Assembly (NCBI RefSeq): GCF_018863195.1
Contig: NZ_JAHKRT010000002.1
Location: 552,061-616,060, forward strand
DNA from: Sphingomonas quercus
GTDB lineage: Bacteria; Pseudomonadota; Alphaproteobacteria; Sphingomonadales; Sphingomonadaceae
Direction of reading: 5' to 3'
Length of the DNA: 64,000 nucleotides
Shown here: positions 1 through 8,389 of the stretch, piece by piece
Position numbering within the stretch: the first letter of the stretch is position 1
Layout: each line of letters begins with the position of its first letter
Notes under the pieces: model-generated
The model's database searches: none
What the model was told of the DNA's origin: nothing
Seen by the model: only the letters and a program-made list of their open reading frames with translations
Program-made: the position numbers and the translations under genes

Positions 1-291
1 ATCATAGGGGTTGATCTTGTCGTTATTGTAGAAAGCGAGGTTGCTCGGCGACGGATAGCCGTTTCTGGCGATGAAATATTCATTCTCGACCAGCGCGCGC
101 GGCATCGTGTCCCGCGCCGGGATCTCATAGGGGGGCTTGCCGTCATAGGTGTAGCCCTCGCCATGCTCGACCATGAAACCACGGTCGAGCATCAGCACGC
201 GCAGGCCCTTTTCGGTCAGCTCCTTGGCGGCGAAGCCGCCGCTGACGCCGGAGCCGATGACGATCGCGTCGAAACGGTCGGTCGATGCCAT
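1..291 (-). CDS. GMC-family FAD oxidoreductase, N-terminal part (runs off the window)
   Basis: The 97 visible residues begin MASTDRFDAIVIGSGVSGG, a Rossmann FAD-binding loop (GxGxxG) followed by AAKELTEKGLRVLMLDRG, the usual opening of glucose-methanol-choline oxidoreductases and gluconate 2-dehydrogenase large subunits. No leader peptide is visible, so export would depend on a Tat-bearing partner; the subunit-3-like protein encoded at 1150-1716 has one. The ATG at 291 lies 10 nt after the stop of the TIM-barrel gene, so this is the fourth gene of the minus-strand operon. By family and context it is the likely flavin dehydrogenase that oxidises a glycoside or sugar hydroxyl, perhaps at C3. 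The substrate cannot be read from this fragment. Confidence 0.85.
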   Translation of the reverse strand, partial: MASTDRFDAIVIGSGVSGGFAAKELTEKGLRVLMLDRGFMVEHGEGYTYDGKPPYEIPARDTMPRALVENEYFIARNGYPSPSNLAFYNNDKINPYD

Positions 292-301
292 GTCCTGCCC
301 C

Positions 302-1153
302 TCAGCCGCTCGCCAGCAGCGTGCGCAGGTTCCGGAAGCTGGTGGTAATGTCGGGGATGTAGGGCGCGGGCGCCTGATCATTCTCGACATAATAACGCTG
401 CACGCCTGCCACGCTGTCCAGCTTGAAGATGCTGGCGAAATCGATGGTGCCGGTGCCCACCGCGGCCATGCGGCCGTCCGGGGTCATGTCCTTGACGTGG
501 TAGGAATAGATCTGCCCGCCGAGCGTCCTGATCATCGCCTTCGGATCCTGCCCGGCCTTGATCGCCCAGTAGAGGTCCAGCTCGAAGCGGACGAGCGCCG
601 CGTCGCGATCCTTGACCAGCCGATCCCACAGCGAGACGCCGTCCGGCTTCACCAGGAATTCGAAATCATGATTATGATAGGCAAAGCCGATGCCGGCCTT
701 TTTGAGCTTCTCCGCGAAGCGATTGAAATTGGCGACCGCCTCGGTCCAGGCGGGTGCGTTGCGGAACGGCTCGCCGAGATGCGGCAGCACCGCCGTCTCG
801 GCGCCGAGTGTCCGGATCATCGCCAGCGCCTTGTCGAAATCATTGAGCAGGAGGTCGTAGGCGACGTGGAGCGAAGGCGCGGTCAGCCCAAAGCGATCCA
901 TCGCCTTGCGCAGCATCGCCGGGTCCATCGCGTCAAAGCCGCCGCCCCCGAATTCGACCTGGGTGTAGCCGGCCTTGCGCACCTTTTCGAGCGTGCCCAC
1001 CGGATCGCTCTGGAAGATCTGGCGTACGGTGTAGAGTTGCAGGCCGATGCGATCGACCTTCGCCGCCGATGCGCGGCCGACGAGCGGGCCGAGGCCGGCG
1101 AGGGACGCGAGGCCGAGGCTCGCGGACAGGAAAGTGCGGCGGGTCGCGATCAT
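302..1153 (-). CDS. Exported sugar phosphate isomerase/epimerase-like TIM-barrel protein
   Basis: The 283-residue product has a Tat leader (MIATRRTFLSASLGLASL, twin Arg at 5-6, then AxA near 30). It is followed by an AP-endonuclease-2/xylose isomerase-like barrel: GLQLYTVR at the start, YHNHDFEF in the middle, then ELDLYWA, HVKDM and VEND, which carry the usual His/Asp/Glu metal ligands. The ATG overlaps the stop of the upstream subunit-3 gene by 4 nt, so the two are translationally coupled. Barrels of this family next to DUF1080 and GMC or Gfo/Idh dehydrogenases act as hydratases or isomerases in 3-keto-glycoside pathways. That role is inferred here; a generic sugar isomerase is the alternative. 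Confidence 0.85.
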   Translation of the reverse strand: MIATRRTFLSASLGLASLAGLGPLVGRASAAKVDRIGLQLYTVRQIFQSDPVGTLEKVRKAGYTQVEFGGGGFDAMDPAMLRKAMDRFGLTAPSLHVAYDLLLNDFDKALAMIRTLGAETAVLPHLGEPFRNAPAWTEAVANFNRFAEKLKKAGIGFAYHNHDFEFLVKPDGVSLWDRLVKDRDAALVRFELDLYWAIKAGQDPKAMIRTLGGQIYSYHVKDMTPDGRMAAVGTGTIDFASIFKLDSVAGVQRYYVENDQAPAPYIPDITTSFRNLRTLLASG

Positions 1154-1716
1154 GCCGAAAACACCTTGTTGACGCTGGAATAGGGATAGGCGCCGTCATA
1201 GCGGCCCGGCACCGGCAGATATTCGCGTTCCTGCGTGATGCCGATCTCCGAGGTGAAATAGCCGGTGACCACCAGCTGGCGGAAATTCTCGAAGAAAGCG
1301 GCGCCGCCGGGCAGCGCGCCGTTCATCGCCAGCGTGAGCAGCGCGTCCTGCTGTTCGGGCGAGGCGCTGGCGGCGCCGGCGCGATAATCGCGCCGGCTGC
1401 GCGCCTCGATCGCGGCGAGCCCGTCGAGGATCGTCGCGCGATCGTCGTCGACCGCCCAGTCGGACAGCATGTGCTCGATATAGTCGGGAACGCCGGCGGC
1501 GATCGCGCCGGGCGTGTCCGTGGTCGGCATCACCCGCTCGCAGAGCGCGGTGACCAGCGCGCGCTGGTCAGGCGTGAACACCGGCGGCGACACCGGGCCG
1601 GTGTTGATCGGCGTCCGCACGCCCGGCACGAAACCGGCCGCGCGCGCCAGCGGCGCGAACAGCTGCGACCCGAACAACGCCGCCATGGTGAGGAGCGCGC
1701 CGCGCCGGTCGATCAT
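1150..1716 (-). CDS. Gluconate 2-dehydrogenase subunit 3-like protein
   Basis: The 188-residue product starts MIDRRGALLTMAALFGSQLF, a Tat-like leader. The mature part (FTPDQRALVTALCERVMPTTDTPGA, then the tail YDGAYPYSSVNKVF) matches the small subunit of membrane-associated flavin gluconate/sugar dehydrogenases. In known complexes this subunit carries the leader that piggybacks the GMC flavoprotein across the membrane. The GMC gene here shows no leader of its own, which fits that model. It overlaps the DUF1080 stop and the barrel start by 4 nt on each side, so the three are coupled. The cytochrome subunit of classical three-subunit complexes is not seen before the window edge. Confidence 0.85.
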   Translation of the reverse strand: MIDRRGALLTMAALFGSQLFAPLARAAGFVPGVRTPINTGPVSPPVFTPDQRALVTALCERVMPTTDTPGAIAAGVPDYIEHMLSDWAVDDDRATILDGLAAIEARSRRDYRAGAASASPEQQDALLTLAMNGALPGGAAFFENFRQLVVTGYFTSEIGITQEREYLPVPGRYDGAYPYSSVNKVFSA

Positions 1717-2555
1717 GGCTTTTCTCCAGTGAGATCCTGTTCGATCGCCGCCGCGGGCAGGGGCCGTACCCAGATGTTGCGGAACGACACCGGGGAATCA
1801 TGATCCTGCAGCTGGATCGGCAGCGCGTCCTCGTGGGCGGTGTAGGTCGATACCTGCCGCCACGCCGTCGTGCCCAGCATCGCCTGATGGTTCTGCACCA
1901 GCACGCCGTTGAGGATGGCGGTGATGTAGGCAGGGCGTTTCAGCGAGCCGTCGGCGTTGAAGCGCGGCCGCTCGAAGACGACGTCATAGGTCTGCCATTC
2001 GCCCGGCTTGCGCGCGGCATTGGCGAGCGCCGGCTTCCAGCCATAGACGCTGCCGAGCGTGCCGTCGGCGTAGGTCGGGTTCTGATAGCCGTCCAGCACC
2101 TGCAGCTCGTAGCGTTGCATGAACTGGATGCCGCTGTTGCCGCGATTCTGCGAGCTGCGCTGCGGCGGGTATGGCGACCGGAACTCGAGATGCAGCTGCA
2201 CGTCGCCGAAGGCCTGCACCGTGGCGAGGTCGTTGCCGCCCTTGCCACCGTCGCGCGGCGGGACGGTGAGCGCGCCGTTGGCGACCAGCCAGGGCTTGCC
2301 GAGGGGCTTCCACTTGTCGGCGGATCGTCCGTCGAACAGGACGATCGCGTCGGAGGGCGGCGAGGCAGCGGTGGCGCCGGGCGTCACCACGGCCGGCGCG
2401 GGGCGGGCGGGATCGTGGACGTGCCACTTGCCACCCGGCTGCATCGGCGTGTCGGTGAAGCCGAGATCGTGATTGCCTGTGGGCGGTGGCGGCGCCTGGG
2501 CGATCGCGGTGCCCGTCAGCAGCGCCACTGAGACCCACTTCCAGCCCGGCCGCAT
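1713..2555 (-). CDS. DUF1080 (3-keto-disaccharide hydrolase-like) secreted protein
   Basis: The 280-residue product has a Sec-type leader (MRPGWKWVSVALLTGTAIAQ) and one jelly-roll DUF1080 domain: DAIVLFDGRSADKWK near the start, GNSGIQFMQRYELQVLDGYQN in the middle, LQDHDSPVSFRNIWVRPLP at the end. The ATG at 2555 is preferred over an in-frame codon 10 triplets upstream because GAGGAG sits just ahead of it and the leader then starts correctly. Members of PF06439 have been shown to cleave 3-keto-glycosides. As first gene of the four-gene operon it would split the glycosidic bond after the dehydrogenase has made the 3-keto sugar. Enzymatic role is inferred from family and neighbours. Confidence 0.88.
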   Translation of the reverse strand: MRPGWKWVSVALLTGTAIAQAPPPPTGNHDLGFTDTPMQPGGKWHVHDPARPAPAVVTPGATAASPPSDAIVLFDGRSADKWKPLGKPWLVANGALTVPPRDGGKGGNDLATVQAFGDVQLHLEFRSPYPPQRSSQNRGNSGIQFMQRYELQVLDGYQNPTYADGTLGSVYGWKPALANAARKPGEWQTYDVVFERPRFNADGSLKRPAYITAILNGVLVQNHQAMLGTTAWRQVSTYTAHEDALPIQLQDHDSPVSFRNIWVRPLPAAAIEQDLTGEKP

Positions 2556-2707
2556 GCCTCGCTCCTCTTGCTCGTCGCTGGTCAATCGCGGGCATGAGGC
2601 CGTTGCCGTTGCGGCACGCCATCGGATCCACCCCGCATCCTATTGTCTGAGTGGATCGCAACTCCCCCAGGCGATGTCAACGACGCACAACGGCATGCGT
2701 CCGGGCG

Positions 2708-2737
2708 CCGGCTGGTCAAAATAGTCCGACCAGCCGG
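2708..2737 (-). terminator. Hairpin after the GH3 gene
   Basis: A perfect 10-bp inverted repeat (CCGGCTGGTC / GACCAGCCGG) with a 10-nt AT-rich loop lies 7 nt beyond the GH3 stop. It has no T-run on the minus strand, so it is a likely RNA 3'-end structure rather than a textbook intrinsic terminator. It also separates the GH3 operon from the start of the DUF1080 operon. Confidence 0.5.
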
Positions 2738-2743
2738 ACGCGG

Positions 2744-5392
2744 CTATTTGGGCAGCACCACGGCGGCGGCGGTCGTGAAGTTGGCCGATTGCCCGGCGAC
2801 GCCGCTCTCCGGCTGACCCGAGCCGACCGTCACCCGATAGCGTCCGACCGCCACCCGCCGCGTGCCATCCGGCGCGACGCTGCTCAGATCGCGCGGAGAC
2901 AGATCGAACGTCACGGTGCGGCGCTCGCCCGGCTTCAGCGACAGCCGCTGGAAGCCGCGCAATGCCACGCGGGGCACGCCGGGCTCGTCGGGGAAGTTCA
3001 GGTAGAGCTGCGCCACTTCACTGCCCGCGCGCTGCCCGGTGTTGGTGATCTCGGTCGTCACGCGAAGCCCCTGTTCCGGCCCGCTCGCCGCCGGCTCGAG
3101 CCTGAGCGGCGCATAGCCGAAGCTGGTATAGCTGAGGCCATAGCCGAACGGGTAGACCGGCGTGCCGGTGAAATAGCGATAGGTGCGCCCCTTCATCGTG
3201 TAATCGTTGAAGGGCGGCAGATCGTCGATGCTGCCATAGAAGGTCAGCGGCAGCCGCCCGCCGAAATCGCTGCGCCCGGTGAGCGCGTCGGCAATGGCGA
3301 GGCCGCCCGCTTGGCCCGGGTACCACGCCTCGACGATCGCCGAGGCGTTGGCCTTGGCCCAGGCGAGGTTCACCGGGCTGCCATTCATGACGACGACGAT
3401 GAGCGGCTTGCCGAGCGCCCTGGCCTTTTCCAGCAGGGCGCGCTGGTCTGCGGGGAGATCGAGCGAAGTCTTGTCGCCGCCCGCGAACCCCTCCACCTTG
3501 ACCGGCATCTCCTCGCCCTCGAGGTCCGAGGTGAGGCCGACCACGGCGACCACCACATCCGCCTTGGCCACGCCGGCGGCGAGGTCGCGATCGGGATCGG
3601 TGGACACGCGCTTCCAGAAGATGCCCGCCTGTGCGCGGCTGCCTTCCGACTGGAAGCGAAGCGGATAACGCTGCCCCTTGATCAGCCGGACCTCGGTCAT
3701 CTGCAATGGTCCGTCCCGACGCGCATAGTCGGTGGCAGCGATCGCGGCACGGCCGTCGACCGTCAGCTCGCCCTTCACCCCGGTGACCGCAATCCGATAG
3801 GTGCCGGTTTCCGGCGGCACGAGGAAACCGCTCCAGACGACCTTGTTCTCCTCGCTGAGCTGAGCGCCGCGCGCGGCAGTGGAGATCATCGCCTGCTCGA
3901 CGCGGGTCACCGTCGGCTGCGGATCATAGCTGGCGCTCATGCCCGGCGCGGTCGGCGCTGCGCCGCGCATCGAATAATATTCCGCCTTGAGGCCGGGCTT
4001 GCCGTCAGGCGTGCGGAAGGCGGAACCGGGCACCGGGTCGCCATCGGTGATCGAGGTGCCGAACGGCACATGGATGAGGCGGCCGGCGCCGAGACGCTGA
4101 CGCAGGCCCTCCAGCGCCGAGACCGGCGGCGCTGACTGGGTCGAGGAATAGTTGCCGCGCAGCACCCGCGTCGCGTCGGCGAGCGGCCCGACCAGCGCCA
4201 CCTTCGCCCCGGTCTTCAGCGGCAACACGCCGTCATTCTTGAGCAGCACCAGGCTCTCGGCAGCGGCCTGAAGCGCGCGCGCCTGGTGATCGGGGGTGCC
4301 GATGGCGGCGACCGGCACGGCACTGACCGGGCGTACGCCGGGCAGATCGCCGTTGCGCAGCCGCGCCGAGAACAGGCGGACGAGCGCGCGGTCGAGATCG
4401 GTCTGGGTGATCAGGCCGCGTTGCAGCGCTTCCTTGTAGCGGTCGCCGAGATTGGTCGCGCCCCCGAGCGTCCTGGTATTGCATTCATTGTCGACGCCGG
4501 ATTTCAGCGCCACCGCGACGCCCGTCGCGGCATCCGGGGCATAGCGATGATGATCGTAGATATCGACCACCGCGTCGCAGTCCGACACGACATAGCCGGT
4601 GAAGCCCCACGCGCCGCGCAGATGCTGGCGGAGCAGCACGTCGCTGACGCAGGCCGGCTGTCCGGCGACGCGATTATAGGCGCACATGATCGAGCCGGCC
4701 TTGCCCTCGACGATGGCCGCGCGGAACGCCGGAAGATAGGTATCCTCGAGGTCATGGTCCGAGATCCAGATGTCGTCGACATGGCGGCTCGGCTCCGGCC
4801 CGCTGTGCACTGCGAAGTGCTTGGGCGTGGCGATCACTGCCGGGTGCTCGGGATCGGGGCCCTGCATGCCGGTGACGAAGGCGACGCCGAGCCGCGCCGT
4901 CAGATAGGGGTCCTCGCCATAGGTTTCCTGGCCACGCCCCCAGCGCGGATCGCGGAAGATGTTGATGTTCGGGGACCAGGTGTCGAGCCCGGTGCCGATC
5001 TTGCCGAGCTTGCCGGTCTGCCGGCCGAGCGTGTGCAGGGCGGCGACCTCGACGCTGATGACCCCGGCCACCTCATGCACCAGCGGCGCGTCGAATGTCG
5101 CGGCGAGCCCGATCGGCTCGGGGAAGTTGGTGGTCGGCACCACGCCGATCGCGCCGTGCAGCGATTCCGTCCACCAGTTATAGGCCGGAATGCCGAGCCG
5201 CGGGATGGCCGGGGCGACATTGACGAGCTGGTTGACCTTCTCGTCCTCGGTCATCCTGGCGACGATGCCGGCGGCGAGCGCGTCGGCCGCCGCGCGCGGC
5301 GCCGTGTCTGCGGCGGGCAGGGGCTGCGCCAGGATGAGAGCGGCGCCGGCCAGCGCCATCATGCGAATAGTCCTGCCTGCTGATCCGGGCAT
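2744..5392 (-). CDS. GH3 beta-xylosidase/beta-glucosidase with PA14 insert
   Basis: The 882-residue exported enzyme (leader MPGSAGRTIRMMALAGAALI, cleavage near LPAADT) has the GH3 N-terminal barrel, with NWWTESLHG, FRDPRWGRGQETYGEDP and the nucleophile in VVSDCDAV (Asp271). The C-terminal alpha/beta sandwich (VLLKNDGVLPL, GEEMPVKVEGF) is interrupted by a PA14 module (GLKAEYYSM to FWKR), and a fibronectin III-like end follows. The layout is typical of periplasmic beta-xylosidases and beta-glucosidases. The reading frame extends upstream to 5686, but that part reads through the esterase gene, so the ATG at 5392 with the leader is chosen. It is the last gene of the GH51-esterase-GH3 operon, 32 bp after the esterase. 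Xylosidase is favoured by its arabinofuranosidase and esterase neighbours. Confidence 0.92.
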   Translation of the reverse strand: MPGSAGRTIRMMALAGAALILAQPLPAADTAPRAAADALAAGIVARMTEDEKVNQLVNVAPAIPRLGIPAYNWWTESLHGAIGVVPTTNFPEPIGLAATFDAPLVHEVAGVISVEVAALHTLGRQTGKLGKIGTGLDTWSPNINIFRDPRWGRGQETYGEDPYLTARLGVAFVTGMQGPDPEHPAVIATPKHFAVHSGPEPSRHVDDIWISDHDLEDTYLPAFRAAIVEGKAGSIMCAYNRVAGQPACVSDVLLRQHLRGAWGFTGYVVSDCDAVVDIYDHHRYAPDAATGVAVALKSGVDNECNTRTLGGATNLGDRYKEALQRGLITQTDLDRALVRLFSARLRNGDLPGVRPVSAVPVAAIGTPDHQARALQAAAESLVLLKNDGVLPLKTGAKVALVGPLADATRVLRGNYSSTQSAPPVSALEGLRQRLGAGRLIHVPFGTSITDGDPVPGSAFRTPDGKPGLKAEYYSMRGAAPTAPGMSASYDPQPTVTRVEQAMISTAARGAQLSEENKVVWSGFLVPPETGTYRIAVTGVKGELTVDGRAAIAATDYARRDGPLQMTEVRLIKGQRYPLRFQSEGSRAQAGIFWKRVSTDPDRDLAAGVAKADVVVAVVGLTSDLEGEEMPVKVEGFAGGDKTSLDLPADQRALLEKARALGKPLIVVVMNGSPVNLAWAKANASAIVEAWYPGQAGGLAIADALTGRSDFGGRLPLTFYGSIDDLPPFNDYTMKGRTYRYFTGTPVYPFGYGLSYTSFGYAPLRLEPAASGPEQGLRVTTEITNTGQRAGSEVAQLYLNFPDEPGVPRVALRGFQRLSLKPGERRTVTFDLSPRDLSSVAPDGTRRVAVGRYRVTVGSGQPESGVAGQSANFTTAAAVVLPK

Positions 5393-5424
5393 TGCGATAA
5401 TCCCCTGTTGAAGCGCCGTCGGCG

Positions 5425-6498
5425 CTAGCGGCCGTTCGGGAAAGCGAGATGCTGGCTGAAGAAGGGCAGCACGTGGTCCTGGAAGCGGAAGGCGACGTTG
5501 CTGACATGCGTCCCGGGGTAGATTTCGAACCGGTTGGCGATGCCGTAGGAATCGAGCACGGCGTGCAGCTTGCCGGCATCGACCTTGAGCCCGTCCTCGT
5601 CGCCGACGTCGATGGCGATCGCCCGATAGCGACGCAGCGCCCCGATATACTGGTCGACGAAGGACAGCGGCGCGTTGGCCGCCCATTTGGCCACCACATC
5701 CGCCCGCACCGCGCCGTCCGTCACGGGCAGGTCGAGATAGAGGGGCGGGTTCTTCGGATTGGGCGACCAGGCGGCCGCGCTCGCCAGCTGCGCGCGCAGC
5801 CCGAACGGCAGCGCCGCCGAATCCGCCGCCGACCTGACCTGCGCCAACGGCGCCAGCGCCGCCGGGTCGAGCTGGCGGGGGTCGCGTGGCGACAGGCAGC
5901 AGGGGCTCATCATGTAGATGGCGCCGAACATGTCGGCATGCTTCATGCCGATGCGGCTGGTGCCGTAGCCGCCCATCGAATGGCCGGCGAGGCCGCGGCT
6001 CATCCGATCAGCGATGGTGCGGTAATGGCCGTCGATGAAGCGCACCAGATCACGCGCCACGAATGTCTCGAAGTCGCCCGTGGTGGGCGAGCTGGAATAC
6101 ATCGAGCCGTTGTGGATGGTCTTGGCATCCGGGAACACGACGATCATCTCGTGCGCGCCCTTGGCGAAGGCGTTGGCGATCGTCTGCGGGGCGTGGATCT
6201 CCTGCAACCACTGGGCCGCGCCGATCGAGTAGCCGTGGAGCGCATAGAGGACCGGGTAGCGGCGCCCCGGGCTGGTGCGATAGCTCGGCGGGAGCGCTAC
6301 GATCACGTCGCGATCCGCCGCCTCGCCTTCGAGATTGCCCTCGATGCTCGGCGCGTGGACCTTGATATGTTCCAGCGTCACCGCCGGCGCGCCGGGTACG
6401 GCCGGCGGGCTGTTGGTCACCGCCTGCGCGCCCGCCGGTGTCCCCATCGTCGCCATCAGGAGGCAGGCGAGGACGGGTCGGACATGTTGCCTTTTCAC
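5425..6498 (-). CDS. Secreted CE1-like carbohydrate esterase
   Basis: The 357-residue protein has a Sec leader (MKRQHVRPVLACLLMATMG, AGAQA) and an esterase D/CE1 alpha/beta-hydrolase fold: RRYPVLYALHGYSIG holds the oxyanion region, GHSMGGYG the nucleophile Ser174, and a His follows near the C terminus (YPGTHVSNVAF). Such enzymes remove acetyl or feruloyl groups from xylan side chains. It lies 10 bp after GH51 and 32 bp before GH3 on the same strand, so it is probably co-transcribed for arabinoxylan debranching. Sequence alone does not separate acetyl-xylan from feruloyl esterase. Confidence 0.88.
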   Translation of the reverse strand: MKRQHVRPVLACLLMATMGTPAGAQAVTNSPPAVPGAPAVTLEHIKVHAPSIEGNLEGEAADRDVIVALPPSYRTSPGRRYPVLYALHGYSIGAAQWLQEIHAPQTIANAFAKGAHEMIVVFPDAKTIHNGSMYSSSPTTGDFETFVARDLVRFIDGHYRTIADRMSRGLAGHSMGGYGTSRIGMKHADMFGAIYMMSPCCLSPRDPRQLDPAALAPLAQVRSAADSAALPFGLRAQLASAAAWSPNPKNPPLYLDLPVTDGAVRADVVAKWAANAPLSFVDQYIGALRRYRAIAIDVGDEDGLKVDAGKLHAVLDSYGIANRFEIYPGTHVSNVAFRFQDHVLPFFSQHLAFPNGR

Positions 6499-6508
6499 GC
6501 TCAGCTCC

Positions 6509-8080
6509 TCAGCGCAGCGACAGGACGACCACCGAATGCGGCGGCAGTGTCGCCGTCAGCGTGCCGTTGGCGACGGTGGCGCCGGTGAAAGGGGCCGGCG
6601 CCACCTGCTGCGGCCGATCGAAGTCGTTATAGGACTGCATCGTCGGCGCGGTGAGCACGCGGCCGGTCACCGTCGTGGCCGTGGCGCCGGCGAGGCTCAC
6701 CGTGACCGGCGCCGGCTGGTTCGGATCGACATTGGTGAGCGCGACATAGATCATTCCGTCCTTGGCGCGCGCCGCGGTGGCGCTGACCGCCGGGATCGAC
6801 CAGCCGTCCTTGGCGTACCAGCTGGATTTCACATCGAGCGCCAGTCGGGTCGCGTCCTGGAAGGGCTTGTACATCTCGAAGACATGATAGGTGGGCGTGA
6901 GCACCATCTTCGGCCCGTCCGTGAGGATCATCGCCTGGAGGACGTTCACCATCTGGGCGATATTGGCCATCTTCACCCGGTCGCCATATTTGGTGAAGAC
7001 GTCGAGCGTCACCGCCGCGACGACCGCGTCGCGCATCGTATTCTGCTGCTGGAGGAAGCCGGGATTGCTCCCCGGTGTCGGCGCGAACCAGGTGCCCCAT
7101 TCGTCGACCGCCAGCTCGACCCGCCGCGCCGGGTCATATTTGTCCATGATCGCGATGTGCTGCTTGAGATAGTCGTCGATCTTGAGGGCGGTGCCGATCG
7201 TCCGCGCCCAGGATGCTTCGTCGAATTCGGTCGCCGACTGCTTGTTCCGCATGCCGTCGGGGAAGGTGTAGTAATGAAGCCCGAAGCCGTCGATCACGTC
7301 GCCGGCCTTGCGCATCATCCCCTCGGTCCAGACGAGGTTCTTTTCGGCGCTGTCATTGGCCGTCGCGCCGCTGGCCAGCTTCATCGTGCGGGTGCCGGCG
7401 GGCACCTTGATGAAGGTCGCGTAACGGCGGGTGACGTCGGCGGCATAATCGATCAGCATGTTGCCGCCGCAGCCCCACAGCTCGTTGCCGATGCCGAAAT
7501 AAGGCAGCTTCCACGGCGCCTTGCGGCCGTTGCGCGCGCGCTCGTCCGCGAGGCTGCCGGCCGGCGCGGTGATATATTCGACCCATTCCGCCATTTCCTG
7601 CGGCGAGCCGCTGCCGACATTGCCGGAGATATAGGCATCCGCGCCGATCTGCTCGGCGAAGTCCATGAATTCATGGGTGCCGAAGCTGTTCGGCTCGGTG
7701 ACGCCGCCCCAATGGGTGTTGACCTTGACCGGGCGCTTGTTGCGCGGGCCGATGCCCTCGCGCCAATGATATTCGTCGGCGAAGCAGCCGCCGGGCCAGC
7801 GGACGACGGGCACCTGCAGATTGCGGAGCGCCGCGACGACATCCTTGCGGATGCCGCGCACATTGGGAATGCGCGAATCCGGGCCGACCCAGACCCCGCC
7901 GTAGATGCCGGTGCCGAGATGCTCGGCGAATTGCCCGAAGATGCGGCGATCGATGACCGGGCCGGGGCGATCGGCGTGAAGGGTCATCTGCGCGCCGGGA
8001 GCGTCTTCCGCGGCGCCGCCCGGGGCCGCGCTCAACAGGGCGGCTGCGACGACCATACAGCGTCCAAACGTCTTCAGCAT
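6509..8080 (-). CDS. GH51 alpha-L-arabinofuranosidase
   Basis: The 523-residue protein carries a leader (MLKTFGRCMVVAAALLSAAPG) and the full GH51 signature: FGQFAEHLGTGIYGG, VVRWPGGCFADEYHW, acid/base Glu200 in GNELWGCGG and nucleophile Glu327 in AVDEWGTW, then a C-terminal beta domain. It hydrolyses terminal alpha-L-arabinofuranosides from arabinoxylan or arabinan. Length and motifs match the family, and the leader suggests a periplasmic enzyme. It is the first gene of the minus-strand operon with the esterase and GH3. A palindrome about 31 nt upstream of the start is listed separately. Confidence 0.94.
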   Translation of the reverse strand: MLKTFGRCMVVAAALLSAAPGGAAEDAPGAQMTLHADRPGPVIDRRIFGQFAEHLGTGIYGGVWVGPDSRIPNVRGIRKDVVAALRNLQVPVVRWPGGCFADEYHWREGIGPRNKRPVKVNTHWGGVTEPNSFGTHEFMDFAEQIGADAYISGNVGSGSPQEMAEWVEYITAPAGSLADERARNGRKAPWKLPYFGIGNELWGCGGNMLIDYAADVTRRYATFIKVPAGTRTMKLASGATANDSAEKNLVWTEGMMRKAGDVIDGFGLHYYTFPDGMRNKQSATEFDEASWARTIGTALKIDDYLKQHIAIMDKYDPARRVELAVDEWGTWFAPTPGSNPGFLQQQNTMRDAVVAAVTLDVFTKYGDRVKMANIAQMVNVLQAMILTDGPKMVLTPTYHVFEMYKPFQDATRLALDVKSSWYAKDGWSIPAVSATAARAKDGMIYVALTNVDPNQPAPVTVSLAGATATTVTGRVLTAPTMQSYNDFDRPQQVAPAPFTGATVANGTLTATLPPHSVVVLSLR

Positions 8081-8333
8081 CGCTGTGTCCCTCCTGCGTC
8101 GCCGTCGTCAGCGATCATATATGATTCTGGGTTTACTCATACTAATGGGCTATTTCAAGCGCGGACCCGCAAGCCAGGGGTTCGTGAGGCTGAACCGGGT
8201 CGGCATCGCCGGGCGACACGCCCTGAAACCCGCCAAAGAGTGAGGCGGACATGGCGGCCGGTCGACACATTCGATGCTGTACGCGTCGGACCCGGTCCGA
8301 CCCGACGGTCCCCGCGCGCTTTTGTCCGACCAG
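8081..8333. other. Intergenic region upstream of GH51
   Basis: About 250 bp between the end of the TonB receptor terminator and GH51. It holds the GH51 ribosome-binding site (AGGAGGGA on the minus strand), the palindrome at 8114-8125 and a site TTGTCCGACCA at 8322-8332 that fits the FadR/GntR consensus TNGTNNNACNA. The rest is GC-rich with only shadow frames. I see no gene in it. Confidence 0.5.
8111..8125 (-). promoter_or_regulatory. Palindrome ATCATATATGAT in the GH51 promoter region
   Basis: The perfect 12-bp palindrome ATCATATATGAT lies at 8114-8125, about 31 nt upstream of the GH51 start. Read on the minus strand its right half gives TATATGATCG, a 10-mer also found 23 nt upstream of the second GH3 gene (13571-13580). 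It could be an operator or an AT-rich -10 element. The shared 10-mer before two hemicellulase genes is what supports it. Confidence 0.4.
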
Positions 8334-8378
8334 AAAAAAGGGGGGGGTGGCCGCCGCCCCGCGCGAGCGACGGCCACC
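8334..8378 (-). terminator. Intrinsic terminator of the TonB receptor gene
   Basis: Twelve nt past the receptor stop, the minus strand forms a stem GGTGGCCG / CGGCCACC (8371-8378 with 8346-8353), followed by a run of C and then six T (8334-8339). This is a plausible Rho-independent terminator that insulates the receptor from the GH51 operon downstream. Confidence 0.6.
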
Positions 8379-8389
8379 GGGCAACCGGC

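Noticed and set aside
5393..5686. N-terminal extension of the first GH3 gene
   Set aside because: It overlaps the esterase gene in another frame and lacks a leader, while ATG 5392 begins one.
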